DNA of 41,149 nt, taken from contig MGTY01000034.1 of assembly GCA_001799695.1 (NCBI GenBank), positions 1-41,149 on the forward strand. The letters are read 5' to 3'. The notes beneath the pieces are model-generated. The model was given only the letters and a program-made list of their open reading frames with translations. It searched no databases and was not told the DNA's origin. Made by a program: the position numbers and the translations under genes. Source of the stretch: Elusimicrobia bacterium GWA2_69_24. GTDB lineage: Bacteria > Elusimicrobiota > Elusimicrobia > UBA1565. Of the stretch, positions 30,646 to 38,496 are shown one piece after another; position 1 is the first letter of the stretch, and every line of letters starts with the position of its first letter.

Positions 30646-31845
30646 CTAAGATTTACGGACGATCTCGTCGAGGCCCGAGAAGAACGATAGGATATCCTCC
30701 CGCGTATTGTACAGGTAGGCGGATACCCGGAGCGCCTGGCCCGACGCCAGGGCATCGACCAGCGGCTGCGCGCACAGGTGTCCCGCCCGGCACATCACCG
30801 CGTAACCGTCGCTGAGCATCCGTGCGATCTCCGCGAGGTCCCGGACCCCCTTGACGCGCACGCTCAGGATCGCGCACCGCTCCTCGGGGTCGAGCGGACC
30901 CACCACTTCCAGGAAGGGCCGCCGCGCCGCCTCCTCCAGCAGCAGGGAGGCCAGCTCCCGGTCGTGCGTCTCGAGGCGGTCATAGCCGATCTTCTCGCAC
31001 AGGTACCGGATGGCGGCCCGGAGCCCGTAGGCCCCGGCGATGTGGGGCGTGCCGGCCTCGAACCGGTGCGGCGGCGGACGGCTGCGCCAGCTCGCTCCCT
31101 CGACCCGCTCCACCGCGCCCCCCCCCAGCACGGACGGCTCCAGGCGCTCCAAAGCCTCCCGCCGGCCGAACAGGACGCCGATGCCGGTCGGCCCGAGCAT
31201 CTTGTGGGCCGAGAACGCGAGGAAGTCGACGGGGAGCTTGCGCACGTCCACGCGGCGGTGCGGGACCGACTGCGAGGAGTCCACCACCACCACGGCGCCG
31301 GCCTCCTTGGCCATGCGGGCCATGGTCTCGAGCGGGGCGTACGCGCCCGTCACGTTCGAACAGTGCGTGAGCGCGACCACCTTCGGCCCGGACTTCAGCA
31401 GCTCCCGGTAATGCTCCAGGTCCGCCCGCCCGTCCGCGCCGCAGCGGACGAGCCGGAGATCGGCCGCGCGCAGCCACGGGAGGATGTTGGAGTGGTGCGC
31501 GTCCAGGAACCCGACGACTACGTCGCTCTTCTTCAGCCCGAGCCCGCCGGCGACCAGGTTCAGGCCCTCGGTCGCGCCGCGCAGCAGCACGATCTCGCCG
31601 GCGAAGCAGCCGAGCAGGGCCGCGGCCTGGACGCGGGCGTCTTCATAGGCTTCGGTGGCCTCCGCGGACAGGGCATGCCCCCCCCGGTGCACGTTGGCGC
31701 CCACTTCCTCGTAATAGCGGACCATCTCCGCGATCACCTGCCGGGGCTTGAGCGAGGTCGCCGCGCTGTCCAGGTAGACGATGCGGCGACCGTCTATCCG
31801 ACGGGACAGCAGGGGGAAATCAGCGGCGACGCCCAGGTCGCTCAT
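30646..31845 (-). CDS. SufS/CsdA-type cysteine desulfurase
   Basis: A 399-residue class V PLP enzyme. Hallmarks: VYLDSAATSLKPRQVI, NVHRGGHALSAEAT, DAHHSNILPW, the PLP lysine in FSAHKMLGPTGIGVL, AGTPHIAGAYGL, and the active-site cysteine in CRAGHLCAQPL, all as in SufS. It is not in a suf operon: no sufU, sufE or scaffold gene is present. Its ATG overlaps the stop of the adenylating enzyme (ATGA), and the glycosyltransferase follows after 2 bp. Sulphur delivery or C-S chemistry for the cluster product is likely; a desulfurase supplying the radical SAM iron-sulphur clusters is another option. Confidence 0.88.
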   Translation of the reverse strand: MSDLGVAADFPLLSRRIDGRRIVYLDSAATSLKPRQVIAEMVRYYEEVGANVHRGGHALSAEATEAYEDARVQAAALLGCFAGEIVLLRGATEGLNLVAGGLGLKKSDVVVGFLDAHHSNILPWLRAADLRLVRCGADGRADLEHYRELLKSGPKVVALTHCSNVTGAYAPLETMARMAKEAGAVVVVDSSQSVPHRRVDVRKLPVDFLAFSAHKMLGPTGIGVLFGRREALERLEPSVLGGGAVERVEGASWRSRPPPHRFEAGTPHIAGAYGLRAAIRYLCEKIGYDRLETHDRELASLLLEEAARRPFLEVVGPLDPEERCAILSVRVKGVRDLAEIARMLSDGYAVMCRAGHLCAQPLVDALASGQALRVSAYLYNTREDILSFFSGLDEIVRKS

Positions 31846-33293
31846 AGCCGCAACCCCTCCGCCGCGACCCGGGACTCGCACTCCATGAACTTCCCGGAGC
31901 GGGCCGCGGGGAGATATTCCACGCTCCGGAGCGACAGGCGGACGTCCGTCCCGAGCCGCTCCTTCAGCCGCTGCGCGAGCTCCGGCGCGCGGTCCGCGCG
32001 GCCCTCGGCCGGGATGTACGAGAACGAGAAAGCCTCTTCCCCGGTCTGCTCCATCTTGTAGAGCCGCAGCCAATCGCAGTCCCCCACCGTCTCGTCCAGT
32101 TCCCGCGGGGTCAGGACGGCCCGTCCCTTCCGCATCAGGAGGTTGCGGATGCGCCCCTCCATCCTCACCAGGGGGGACCCGTGCCCGCAGGGGCAGGGCT
32201 TCGCGACCAGCCGGTACGCGTCGCCGGTGCGGTACCGGACATGCGGCGAACAGCCGCCGTCGATGGTGGTGACGACCAGCTCCGCCAGTTCCCCGGGCTC
32301 GGCGGCGCGGCCGCCGGTCCGCAGCTCGCAGAGGAAGGCCTCCGAGTTCAGATGCAGCCCCCCCCGGGGGCATTCCGCGGCCAGGAAGCCCAGCTCCGAC
32401 ATGCCCACGACCTCGGAGAACGCGGTCTCCGCGGGGAACGCCGCCAGGATCTGCCGCCGCGCCAGGATTCCGCAGAGCGAATAAGTCGCCAAGATCGGCG
32501 CGGCGGGGGGATGAAAACCCCGCTCCGACATGCGCCGGGCCAGGAACGCCAAGTGCGCCGGGGAGACCATGTACAGGCTCGGACGGAAGCGCTCCAGCGC
32601 CCGGAGGGACTCGTCCACCATGCGCTCGTCGGTCGCGAGGAGGTCGTGGAAGGCCGGGAGCATCAGCCCCCCGGCCACGGGACGCGGCCGGCCCGCGTCC
32701 GCCGGCGCGGATGCGCCGCGGTCCTGCGCCGACTCAGGATTTGCGTGAGGCGCATGGGCCGCCGACGCGGATGCGCCGCGGTCCTGCGCCGACTCGGGAT
32801 TTGCGTGAGGCGCATGGGCCGCCGACGCGGATGCGCCGCGGTCCTGCGCCGACTCGGGATTTGCGTGAGGCGCATGGGCCGCCGGCCCGGCGCAGGACGC
32901 CTCCGCGCAGGACGCCGGGATGTAGTAGCAGTGCCGCTCGGCGCGCAGTCCCCGCCGGATCCCGGGATGGACCTTGCACGCGTCCAGGCAGCGCTTGACC
33001 CAGAGCGCGTTCCATTCCACCGTGAGCAGCCGTTCATCCGCCGTCCCCGAACTGGAGAGATGCCGGAGCCGCGGATCGGAAAGGGTGACCCCCTCCGTCA
33101 GGACACCTCCGGGGAAGCCCTTGCGGTACCAAGTCTTGTCCGTGGGCGGGATGCGCGGCAGGTCGCCGGGCCGCCCAATGTCCCCGGGACGGACGCCCGC
33201 GTCTTCCATGTGCCGGCGGAAGAACGGCATGCGCTCATAGGCGTAGGCGATCTCGTCCTGCGCCGCGGCGAAGACGTCGTCTGGGCTGAGCAT
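31842..33293 (-). CDS. PaaK/CapK-like adenylate-forming enzyme
   Basis: A 483-residue enzyme of the phenylacetate-CoA ligase/F390 synthetase/CapK family. It has AYERMPFFRRHMEDAGVRPGDI and the loop HLSSSGTADERLL, then SEVVGMSELGFLAAECPRGGLHLNSE, ELVVTTIDGG and VRYRTGDAYRLVAKPCPCGH, all family hallmarks, with a normal C-terminal domain. It would activate a carboxylic acid as adenylate, perhaps for loading on the ACP. Residues about 138-198 are three tandem copies of a 20-residue repeat (APHANPESAQDRGAS) encoded by the palindromic DNA. The start at 33293 is the first plausible Met (MLSPDDVF); TATCCT lies 9 nt upstream. It is first in the operon. Confidence 0.85.
   Translation of the reverse strand: MLSPDDVFAAAQDEIAYAYERMPFFRRHMEDAGVRPGDIGRPGDLPRIPPTDKTWYRKGFPGGVLTEGVTLSDPRLRHLSSSGTADERLLTVEWNALWVKRCLDACKVHPGIRRGLRAERHCYYIPASCAEASCAGPAAHAPHANPESAQDRGASASAAHAPHANPESAQDRGASASAAHAPHANPESAQDRGASAPADAGRPRPVAGGLMLPAFHDLLATDERMVDESLRALERFRPSLYMVSPAHLAFLARRMSERGFHPPAAPILATYSLCGILARRQILAAFPAETAFSEVVGMSELGFLAAECPRGGLHLNSEAFLCELRTGGRAAEPGELAELVVTTIDGGCSPHVRYRTGDAYRLVAKPCPCGHGSPLVRMEGRIRNLLMRKGRAVLTPRELDETVGDCDWLRLYKMEQTGEEAFSFSYIPAEGRADRAPELAQRLKERLGTDVRLSLRSVEYLPAARSGKFMECESRVAAEGLRL
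32701..32880 (-). repeat. Three tandem 60-bp palindromic coding repeats, copies 2-4
   Basis: Three exact 60-bp units, nearly identical (one A/G and one G/A difference in unit 1), coding for 20 residues each without a frame change. Each unit has inverted arms ATGCGCC/GGCGCAT. There are no spacers, so this is not CRISPR. Confidence 0.95.
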
Positions 33294-33345
33294 CTGGGCA
33301 CTAGGATAGCCTGTTCCGCGCCGGCATGCCAGTGGGGAGGCCGGC

Positions 33346-33374
33346 TTGCGGCTGGAGTGAAATGCCGTTATCCT
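33346..33374 (+). promoter_or_regulatory. Promoter of the envelope-protein operon
   Basis: TTGCGG (33346-33351), 17-bp spacer, TATCCT (33369-33374). The leader contains a palindromic CCCGGG...CCCGGG stretch and a strong GAAGGAGGA ribosome site before the ATG at 33417. Confidence 0.55.
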
Positions 33375-33416
33375 AGGTGACGGTCCCGGGGGACTCCCGG
33401 GAAGGAGGATACCGGC

Positions 33417-34229
33417 ATGCGGCCATGGCTCCGGAAGTGGGCTCCGTTCGTCGCAGTACTCCTGACGACCGGCTGTTCCGAACTCCAGATATACTCGCCC
33501 AACCCGCGCATCGAGACGCCCGAGCTCCGGGGGGAACGCGGCGTGCGCATACAAGCGGAAGCGGTGGGCACCCATCGCTTCCGGGTCACCGGCAACGCGG
33601 GCGCCCGGCCGCCGGATGCCGGTCGCCCCGAGACTCAGGGTTCCATGGGTTTCGTCCCGGGCCTTCACTACGACCCCATCCGGCCCCTGGGGCTGGGGTT
33701 GGAGTGGGACACCACGGGCCAAGGGGGCGCCGCGGTGGTCAAGTGGCAGCTCCTGGGCGAGGGAGTGCGCCGCGCGCGCAAGGGGAACTTCTCGCTCGGC
33801 GCCTATGGCCGGGCCGGGATGGGGCGCAGTTCCAAGAGCGGGGACCAGAAGGTCGCCTTCGGACCGGGCGGCTACGCCTGGAACGGGACCATGAGCAGCC
33901 GCTATGCCCACACGGGGCTGTCGGTCGGCTATCGGGTGGAAAAGGAGATCCTCCTTTACGGCGGCGTGGCCGCGGGCTGGCACCGCATCTATTCGCGCAT
34001 CGACCAGGACCCCGCCCGCGACGGAAGCGATGCCGGCGGCTCCTATCAGCATACGGACCACGGGAACTCCCGGACGGCGGGCGGCGGCATCCTGTTCGGG
34101 TGGCGGGTGGTGCAATTCTTCCTGGGCGGCGAATATACCCATGTCCGCTACCAGCGCAGCTCCCCGATCGAGAACGCCTTCTTCCGCGCCGGGATCCAAA
34201 TCACCCCGGGCGGAAGCCGCAGCGAATGA
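33417..34229 (+). CDS. Probable outer-membrane lipoprotein, beta-barrel-like
   Basis: A 270-residue protein with a lipoprotein signal (APFVAVLLTTGCSEL; lipobox LTTGC, Cys at 20). The mature part alternates short polar and aromatic strands (YDPIRPLGLGLEWDTTG, AVVKWQLLGEGV, LSVGYRVEKEILLYGGVAAGW), ending FFRAGIQI, in the manner of outer-membrane barrels. I do not recognise a family. It is the first of three overlapping genes (ATGA at both junctions), so the three products are probably one envelope unit. Confidence 0.7.
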   Translation: MRPWLRKWAPFVAVLLTTGCSELQIYSPNPRIETPELRGERGVRIQAEAVGTHRFRVTGNAGARPPDAGRPETQGSMGFVPGLHYDPIRPLGLGLEWDTTGQGGAAVVKWQLLGEGVRRARKGNFSLGAYGRAGMGRSSKSGDQKVAFGPGGYAWNGTMSSRYAHTGLSVGYRVEKEILLYGGVAAGWHRIYSRIDQDPARDGSDAGGSYQHTDHGNSRTAGGGILFGWRVVQFFLGGEYTHVRYQRSSPIENAFFRAGIQITPGGSRSE

Positions 34230-34645
34230 CGCGCCGCGCCCCGGGGTTCGTAGCGGCCGCCTTCTTCGATTCAGCGGCCCTCCTCTTCATCGTCGTCGCC
34301 ATCGCCCTGGCGGGTTCTCTCGCGGCGTATATCTTCCGGGACGGGCTCGGCATGGGGCTGACGATACTGGCGGCGGCCGCCCTGGGGACGCTGGCCTTGC
34401 TGGCGGCCGTCCGGGGCTGGCGCCTGCTCGCGTCGCGGTCTCCCCTCCTGGACAAAGCCGGCCGGCTGTTCGGCCTGTTCCTCCTTTACGCTCTCTTTGT
34501 CTTCGCTCCTTCAGCCGCGGTCGTCGTCCTGGTCTTCTCGCTCGCATTCCCCGAAGCGCCGTTGTGGGTCCTGTATTCGGCGCTGGGGTCGATCGCCGCC
34601 GGGATCGCCTGGAAGGTCTCCACCGCCGCACCCCCACGCCCATGA
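34226..34645 (+). CDS. Small four-helix membrane protein
   Basis: A 139-residue protein with about four membrane segments (ALLFIVVAIALAGSLAAYIF, LTILAAAALGTLALLAAV, GLFLLYALFVFAPSAAVVVL, PLWVLYSALGSIAAGIAW) and a basic start (MTRRAPG). It is of unknown function. The start overlaps the lipoprotein stop and the stop overlaps the next start, each by 4 bp. Confidence 0.7.
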   Translation: MTRRAPGFVAAAFFDSAALLFIVVAIALAGSLAAYIFRDGLGMGLTILAAAALGTLALLAAVRGWRLLASRSPLLDKAGRLFGLFLLYALFVFAPSAAVVVLVFSLAFPEAPLWVLYSALGSIAAGIAWKVSTAAPPRP

Positions 34646-35538
34646 ACCGGCTCCTCCTCGGCTCCCTCCTCCTTTTCGCGGCGCCGGCGGCGCTGCGCGC
34701 CGAGGAGCCGGAGCCCCGCAGCCAGTTCAACCTGGACTACCGCTATCTGCCGTCCCAACCGCTCCGGCATCCCCGGGCCGGGGTCCCGGGCGACGTGGAG
34801 GTCCGGGTGCGGCCCTACCAGTTCCGCACCCGCGTCTCCCGGACCTGGAAGGTCGAGCGCCTCGGCGGCGCGCTCGGCGTCTCCTTCGGGTACGGATGCC
34901 TAAAGTTCGAATACGAGAACTGGGACTTCGCCCGCGACCCCTCGCGGGTAGACACGCTCCACTCCCTGCAGGCCTCCTTGAACTATCGCAGGAAATTGGG
35001 AGACCGCTGGTCCATGCGCCTGTCCGCCGGCCCCTCCCTGAATTCGGACCTGAAGCGCGTCACGGGAAAAGCCCTGCGCGCCCACGCCGCCGCGGGCTTC
35101 GAGCGCGCCGTGGGCGAGCGCGACACGCTGGGCTTCGGCTTCGCGTACGCCCAGATCTTCGGCCGGGACCTGGTCCTGCCGGGGGTATCTTATCAGCACC
35201 GCCGCAAGTCCTACCGCATCGAACTCATGCCCCCCGCGCGCCTCGGCGCCTTCTGGCTGCCGAGGCCGGACCTCGACCTCGGCCTGCTCCTGGCATTCAG
35301 CGGGGGCAATTACCTCATCGAGGCCGAAGGCCCGCTCGCCGGCCGGAGGCTCCGCTACTCGGTCGGGACCCTCGGACCCTCCCTGCGGTGGAAGCTCGCT
35401 CCCGGCTGCTTCGGGACCCTCGACGCCGGAGCGGTGCTCCGGCATCAGGCCGAGGTCCGGAACGGCCAGGACCTGACCCGGGACCTCTCCCCCAAGCGCT
35501 CCTACTTCATCGCCACGGGCGCCCGCCTGGGCTTCTGA
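34642..35538 (+). CDS. Outer-membrane beta-barrel protein
   Basis: A 298-residue protein with signal peptide MNRLLLGSLLLFAAPAALRA. Repeated amphipathic strands follow (YQFRTRVSRTWKV, ALGVSFGYGCLKFEYEN, LHSLQASLNYRRKLGDRWSMRLSAGPS, TLGFGFAYAQIFGRDLVLPGVSY), ending in SYFIATGARLGF, whose terminal Phe is the usual barrel-assembly signal. It is probably a 12- to 14-strand barrel of unknown role, resembling porin-like domains of unknown function. Confidence 0.75.
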   Translation: MNRLLLGSLLLFAAPAALRAEEPEPRSQFNLDYRYLPSQPLRHPRAGVPGDVEVRVRPYQFRTRVSRTWKVERLGGALGVSFGYGCLKFEYENWDFARDPSRVDTLHSLQASLNYRRKLGDRWSMRLSAGPSLNSDLKRVTGKALRAHAAAGFERAVGERDTLGFGFAYAQIFGRDLVLPGVSYQHRRKSYRIELMPPARLGAFWLPRPDLDLGLLLAFSGGNYLIEAEGPLAGRRLRYSVGTLGPSLRWKLAPGCFGTLDAGAVLRHQAEVRNGQDLTRDLSPKRSYFIATGARLGF

Positions 35539-35570
35539 GGAAATAGCCCAGGATATCGGCGGCCGAACCG

Positions 35571-35600
35571 TTGCATTGTCATGACGAAAGGGCGTATCAT
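35571..35600 (+). promoter_or_regulatory. Promoter of the aminotransferase gene
   Basis: TTGCAT (35571-35576), 18-bp spacer, TATCAT (35595-35600). GGAGG stands 7 nt before the ATG at 35636. Confidence 0.5.
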
Positions 35601-35635
35601 TTGCCATAGACTGCGGCCGGGCGACCGGAGGCACC

Positions 35636-36856
35636 ATGATAGACCTCGTCAAGAACCTTTCGATCACTTCCCGTCGGGTCAAGGGCAGCGTCATCCGGGA
35701 GCTCCTCAAGCTCACGGAGAAGCCCGGCATGATCTCCTTCGCCGGCGGCCTCCCGTCCCCGGAGAGCTTCCCGGTCAAGGACATCGCCGACATCGCCCAG
35801 AAGGTCCTCAAGGAGAACTCCGCCACCGCCTTGCAGTACTCCTCCACCGAAGGCCGCATCGAACTGCGCGAGGAGATCGTCAAGTTCATGGCCAAGGACG
35901 GCTTCGACATCGAACCTGACAACGTCCTGGTCACGGCGTCGTCCCAACAGGGCCTGGACCTGGTGGGCCGCGCCTTCATCGACCCCACCGACCCCATCCT
36001 GGTCGAGCTCCCCACCTACGTCGGCGGACTGCAGTCCTTCTCCGCTTACGGGGCCCGCTTCATCGGCGTGCGCTCCGACGAGCACGGGATGATCCCCGGC
36101 GACCTGCACAAGAAGCTCCAGTACCTGCACGACACCGAGGAGCACTACAAGTTCGCGTACGTGGTCCCCGATTTCCAGAACCCCTCGGGCATCACCTGGA
36201 CCCTGGACCGGCGCCGGGAGCTGGTCAAAATGGCCAACAAGTACAACTGCCTCATCGTCGACGACTCCCCCTACCGGGAGCTGCGCTTCGAGGGCTCCGC
36301 GCCCCCGACCTTCAGCGCCCTGGACAAGGAAGACAACGTCATCACCCTGCGCACCTTCTCCAAGATATTCGCTCCCGGCTTCCGGCTGGGCTGGGTGGTG
36401 GCGCACAAGAGCATCATCGCCAAGCTCTCCTTGGTGAAGCAGTCCGTGGACCTCTGCACCTCGGCCTACAGCCAGCTCATCGCCGCGGAGTACCTCAAGC
36501 GGGGCCTGATGACCGCGCACATCGAGCACACGGTGAAGATCTACCGCGCCAAGCGCGACGCGATGCTCCGGGCCCTTAAGGCGCACATGCCCAAGGACGC
36601 GGGCGTGTCCTGGATCAAGCCGGACGGGGGGCTGTTCCTCTGGCTGAAGCTGCCCGAGCACGTCAGCGCGGACGAGATGTTCCCCGAGGCCATCAAGCAG
36701 AAGGTCGCCTACGTCATCGGGAGCGCCTTCCACTGCGACGGCACGGGGCAGAACACGATGCGCCTCAACTTCTCCTACTCCTCCCTCGAGGAGATCGAGG
36801 AAGGCATCCAGCGCCTCGCCCGCACCATCGAATCCCGGCTGCGCGTCCGGGTCTAG
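35636..36856 (+). CDS. Class I/II PLP aminotransferase, LysN/MocR-like branch
   Basis: A 406-residue fold-type I aminotransferase. ISFAGGLPSPESFP, LQYSSTEGRIELREEI, VTASSQQGLDLVGRAF, PDFQNPSGITW, DDSPYRELRF and the PLP lysine in TLRTFSKIFAPGFRLGW place it with 2-aminoadipate/LysN-like and aromatic-type transaminases, which are broad in substrate. The length is complete and there is no GntR domain. It stands alone with its own promoter. Its TAG stop (36854-36856) is the CTAG at the left edge of repeat copy D. Confidence 0.9.
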   Translation: MIDLVKNLSITSRRVKGSVIRELLKLTEKPGMISFAGGLPSPESFPVKDIADIAQKVLKENSATALQYSSTEGRIELREEIVKFMAKDGFDIEPDNVLVTASSQQGLDLVGRAFIDPTDPILVELPTYVGGLQSFSAYGARFIGVRSDEHGMIPGDLHKKLQYLHDTEEHYKFAYVVPDFQNPSGITWTLDRRRELVKMANKYNCLIVDDSPYRELRFEGSAPPTFSALDKEDNVITLRTFSKIFAPGFRLGWVVAHKSIIAKLSLVKQSVDLCTSAYSQLIAAEYLKRGLMTAHIEHTVKIYRAKRDAMLRALKAHMPKDAGVSWIKPDGGLFLWLKLPEHVSADEMFPEAIKQKVAYVIGSAFHCDGTGQNTMRLNFSYSSLEEIEEGIQRLARTIESRLRVRV

Positions 36857-37180
36857 ATAAGTCCCATTACATTCGTCACCCCGGCGAAGGCCGGGGTCCA
36901 GGCGCCAGACGTCACCCCGGCGTTCGCCGGTGAGACGGCTAGCCCGAACCTTCTGGGCGACTGTGCCCGGGCACAGTCAGGGGGGACCAGTCGCTGAATG
37001 AAATGGACGAGCCAGCAGCGCCCAGTGTAGTGAGTCATAAGTCCGATCGCATTCGTCACCCCGGCGAAAGCCGGGGTCCAGGCGCCAGAACAGGATTTTC
37101 GAATCCGTTCCACACGCTGGATACCGGCTGGCGCCGGTATGACGGCTTTTCAAATGTAGAGAAGCGTTGAACTCACTACA
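36853..37180. repeat. Composite of nested inverted-repeat elements, copy D
   Basis: This 320-bp gap holds no gene. From the left: CTAG then ATAAGTCCC with a CCCCGGCGAAGGCCGGGG hairpin; a second CACCCCGGCGTTCGCCGGTG hairpin; the 45-bp unit 36934-36978 (inverse of 18675-18719); a unique 40-bp stretch; then an almost complete element AGTGTAGTGAGTC ... AACTCACTACAC (about 37022-37180). Its right end supplies the TAG stop of the OsmC gene on the minus strand. Confidence 0.85.
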
Positions 37181-37565
37181 CCGCCGACACCTCGAAGGCG
37201 GGCGGATCCAGAAGGACCCGCTTGACCGCGCACTGATCCACGGCCTTCAGGATGGCGCCGCGGTATTTGTCGGGAAACCCGGCGGGAAGCTTGACGGAGA
37301 TGCGTACCTTGGCGAGGCGGTGAGCCGCCGCGTCCCACCCGGGCTCGAGCTCGACCTCCAGCCCCTCGGTCGGGAGCTTGCGCGACTGGCAAAAGCGCAG
37401 GGCGAAGAACCCGGCGCAGGTCGCCAGGGAGGCTAGGAACAGCTCGAAGGGAGACGGCGCGCTCTCCCCGCCGCCCGCGTCCTTGGGCTGGTCCGTGGGG
37501 ACCATGAAGCCCTTGAAACGCGCCGTAACCGCCACCCCGCCCGGGAACCCCACCTCCATCTTCAT
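37176..37565 (-). CDS. OsmC-family protein
   Basis: A 129-residue OsmC/Ohr-superfamily protein. It has the two family cysteines in SLATCAGFFALRF and VDQCAVKRVLLD, a preceding GGGESAPSPFELFLA loop and the C-terminal strand. OsmC-like proteins reduce organic hydroperoxides or, in the YhfA branch, have unknown roles. I start at ATG 37565, 8 nt after GAGGAG; an upstream GTG lies too near that site. It begins 5 bp after the ferredoxin stop, so the two are co-translated. The last codons and TAG stop run into repeat copy D. Confidence 0.85.
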   Translation of the reverse strand: MKMEVGFPGGVAVTARFKGFMVPTDQPKDAGGGESAPSPFELFLASLATCAGFFALRFCQSRKLPTEGLEVELEPGWDAAAHRLAKVRISVKLPAGFPDKYRGAILKAVDQCAVKRVLLDPPAFEVSAV

Positions 37566-37570
37566 ATGCG

Positions 37571-38452
37571 TCACTCCTCAGACAGTATGTCTCCCCGCAG
37601 GCCCAGCGTGATCACCTTTACCGGGAGGTCCTTCTTGGCCCGCGCGAGGGCTTCCTGCACGATCCCGTCGATGCCGCAGCAGGGGACTTCCATGCGCGCG
37701 ACGGTGACCGACTTGACCGCGTTGCCCGCGAATATGCGGGAAAGCTTCTCGACGTAGAAATCCCCGTCGTCGAGCTTGGGGCAGGCGATGGCCAAGGTCT
37801 TGCCGGCCAGGAGCTTCTCATGGAAGCCCGCCATGGCGAAGGGGACGCAGTCGGCCGACAAGAGGACGTCGGCGCCCTCCCACATGGAGCCCCGTTCGGG
37901 CAGGAGCATGAGCTGTACGGGCCAGCCGCGGAGCTGCGAGGGCCGGTCCCCGCCCGCCGCGGGCGCGGCCGCCGGCGCGGATGCGCCGCGGTCCTGCGCC
38001 GACTCGGGATCTGCGTGAGGCGCATGGGCTGCCGGCATCCTGGCGGGTCTGAGCTCCCGCTGCATGGAGCCCGGGCAGCCGCAGGGCCGTGCGTCCGGAG
38101 AACCTCCTCTTGCACGGTCCCTGCCGGTCGATAGCGGCAGGGGCGGCTCCGCGTGCGCGGGCGCCGTCCTCTTGGCCGGGGCGTGGGTGTGCCCGCCGGC
38201 CAGCGCGGCATGTACCGCGGCTTCGTCGAAATCCTGGGCCGCGCGCTTCTCGATCGTGATCGCGCCCTGCGGGCAGTGGCCCAGGCACGCCCCCAGCCCG
38301 TCGCAGAGGTTGTCCGCCGCGAGGCGGGCCTTCCCGTCTATGATCTTGATGGCGCCTTCGGCGCACTGCGGGACGCAGAGCCCGCACCCGTCGCACTTCT
38401 CCTCGTCGATACGGACGATCTCCCGGACCTTCCTGCCAGTCTTCATCGCCAT
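37571..38452 (-). CDS. Two-cluster ferredoxin with C-terminal partner domain
   Basis: A 293-residue protein of the ATP-independent dicluster ferredoxin family with a C-terminal domain. Clusters: CDGCGLCVPQC and CDGLGACLGHCPQG. The C-terminal domain is QLRGWPVQLMLLPERG, LSADCVPFAMAGFHEKLLAGKTLAIACPKLDD, RMEVPCCGIDGIVQEALA. Between them lies a CGCPGS motif, usual in the family, but flanked by two in-frame insertions: residues about 103-123 from the twin-hairpin repeat, and about 141-161 from the palindromic repeat (APHADPESAQDRGAS). Both are 60 bp, so the frame is kept. A Crp/Fnr-type site at -41.5 precedes the gene. OsmC follows. It is probably an electron carrier under redox or nitrosative control. 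Confidence 0.88.
   Translation of the reverse strand: MAMKTGRKVREIVRIDEEKCDGCGLCVPQCAEGAIKIIDGKARLAADNLCDGLGACLGHCPQGAITIEKRAAQDFDEAAVHAALAGGHTHAPAKRTAPAHAEPPLPLSTGRDRARGGSPDARPCGCPGSMQRELRPARMPAAHAPHADPESAQDRGASAPAAAPAAGGDRPSQLRGWPVQLMLLPERGSMWEGADVLLSADCVPFAMAGFHEKLLAGKTLAIACPKLDDGDFYVEKLSRIFAGNAVKSVTVARMEVPCCGIDGIVQEALARAKKDLPVKVITLGLRGDILSEE
37971..38030 (-). repeat. In-frame palindromic coding repeat, copy 5
   Basis: The same 60-bp unit as at 32701-32880, in the same reading frame (APHADPESAQDRG), inside the ferredoxin gene between CGCPGS and the C-terminal domain. Confidence 0.95.
38085..38144 (-). repeat. Twin-hairpin module inside the ferredoxin gene
   Basis: 60 bp, 56 identical to 11482-11541 in inverse orientation. 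It reads in frame as LPLSTGRDRARGGSPDAR. The outer stems CCCTGCCG/CGGCAGGG and CCGTGC/GCACGG are intact. Confidence 0.9.
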
Positions 38453-38496
38453 CCTGCCTCCCCGGAGCGCCGGGCACCCGACGCCGCCATGAAGAT

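Noticed and set aside
30646..31845. A sulphur-assembly (suf) operon
   Set aside because: Only the desulfurase is SufS-like; neighbours are an adenylating enzyme and a glycosyltransferase, with no SufB, SufC, SufD, SufU or SufE.
32701..32880. CRISPR array
   Set aside because: The 60-bp units are directly adjacent with no spacers, keep a coding frame, and recur singly inside other genes; no cas gene is present.
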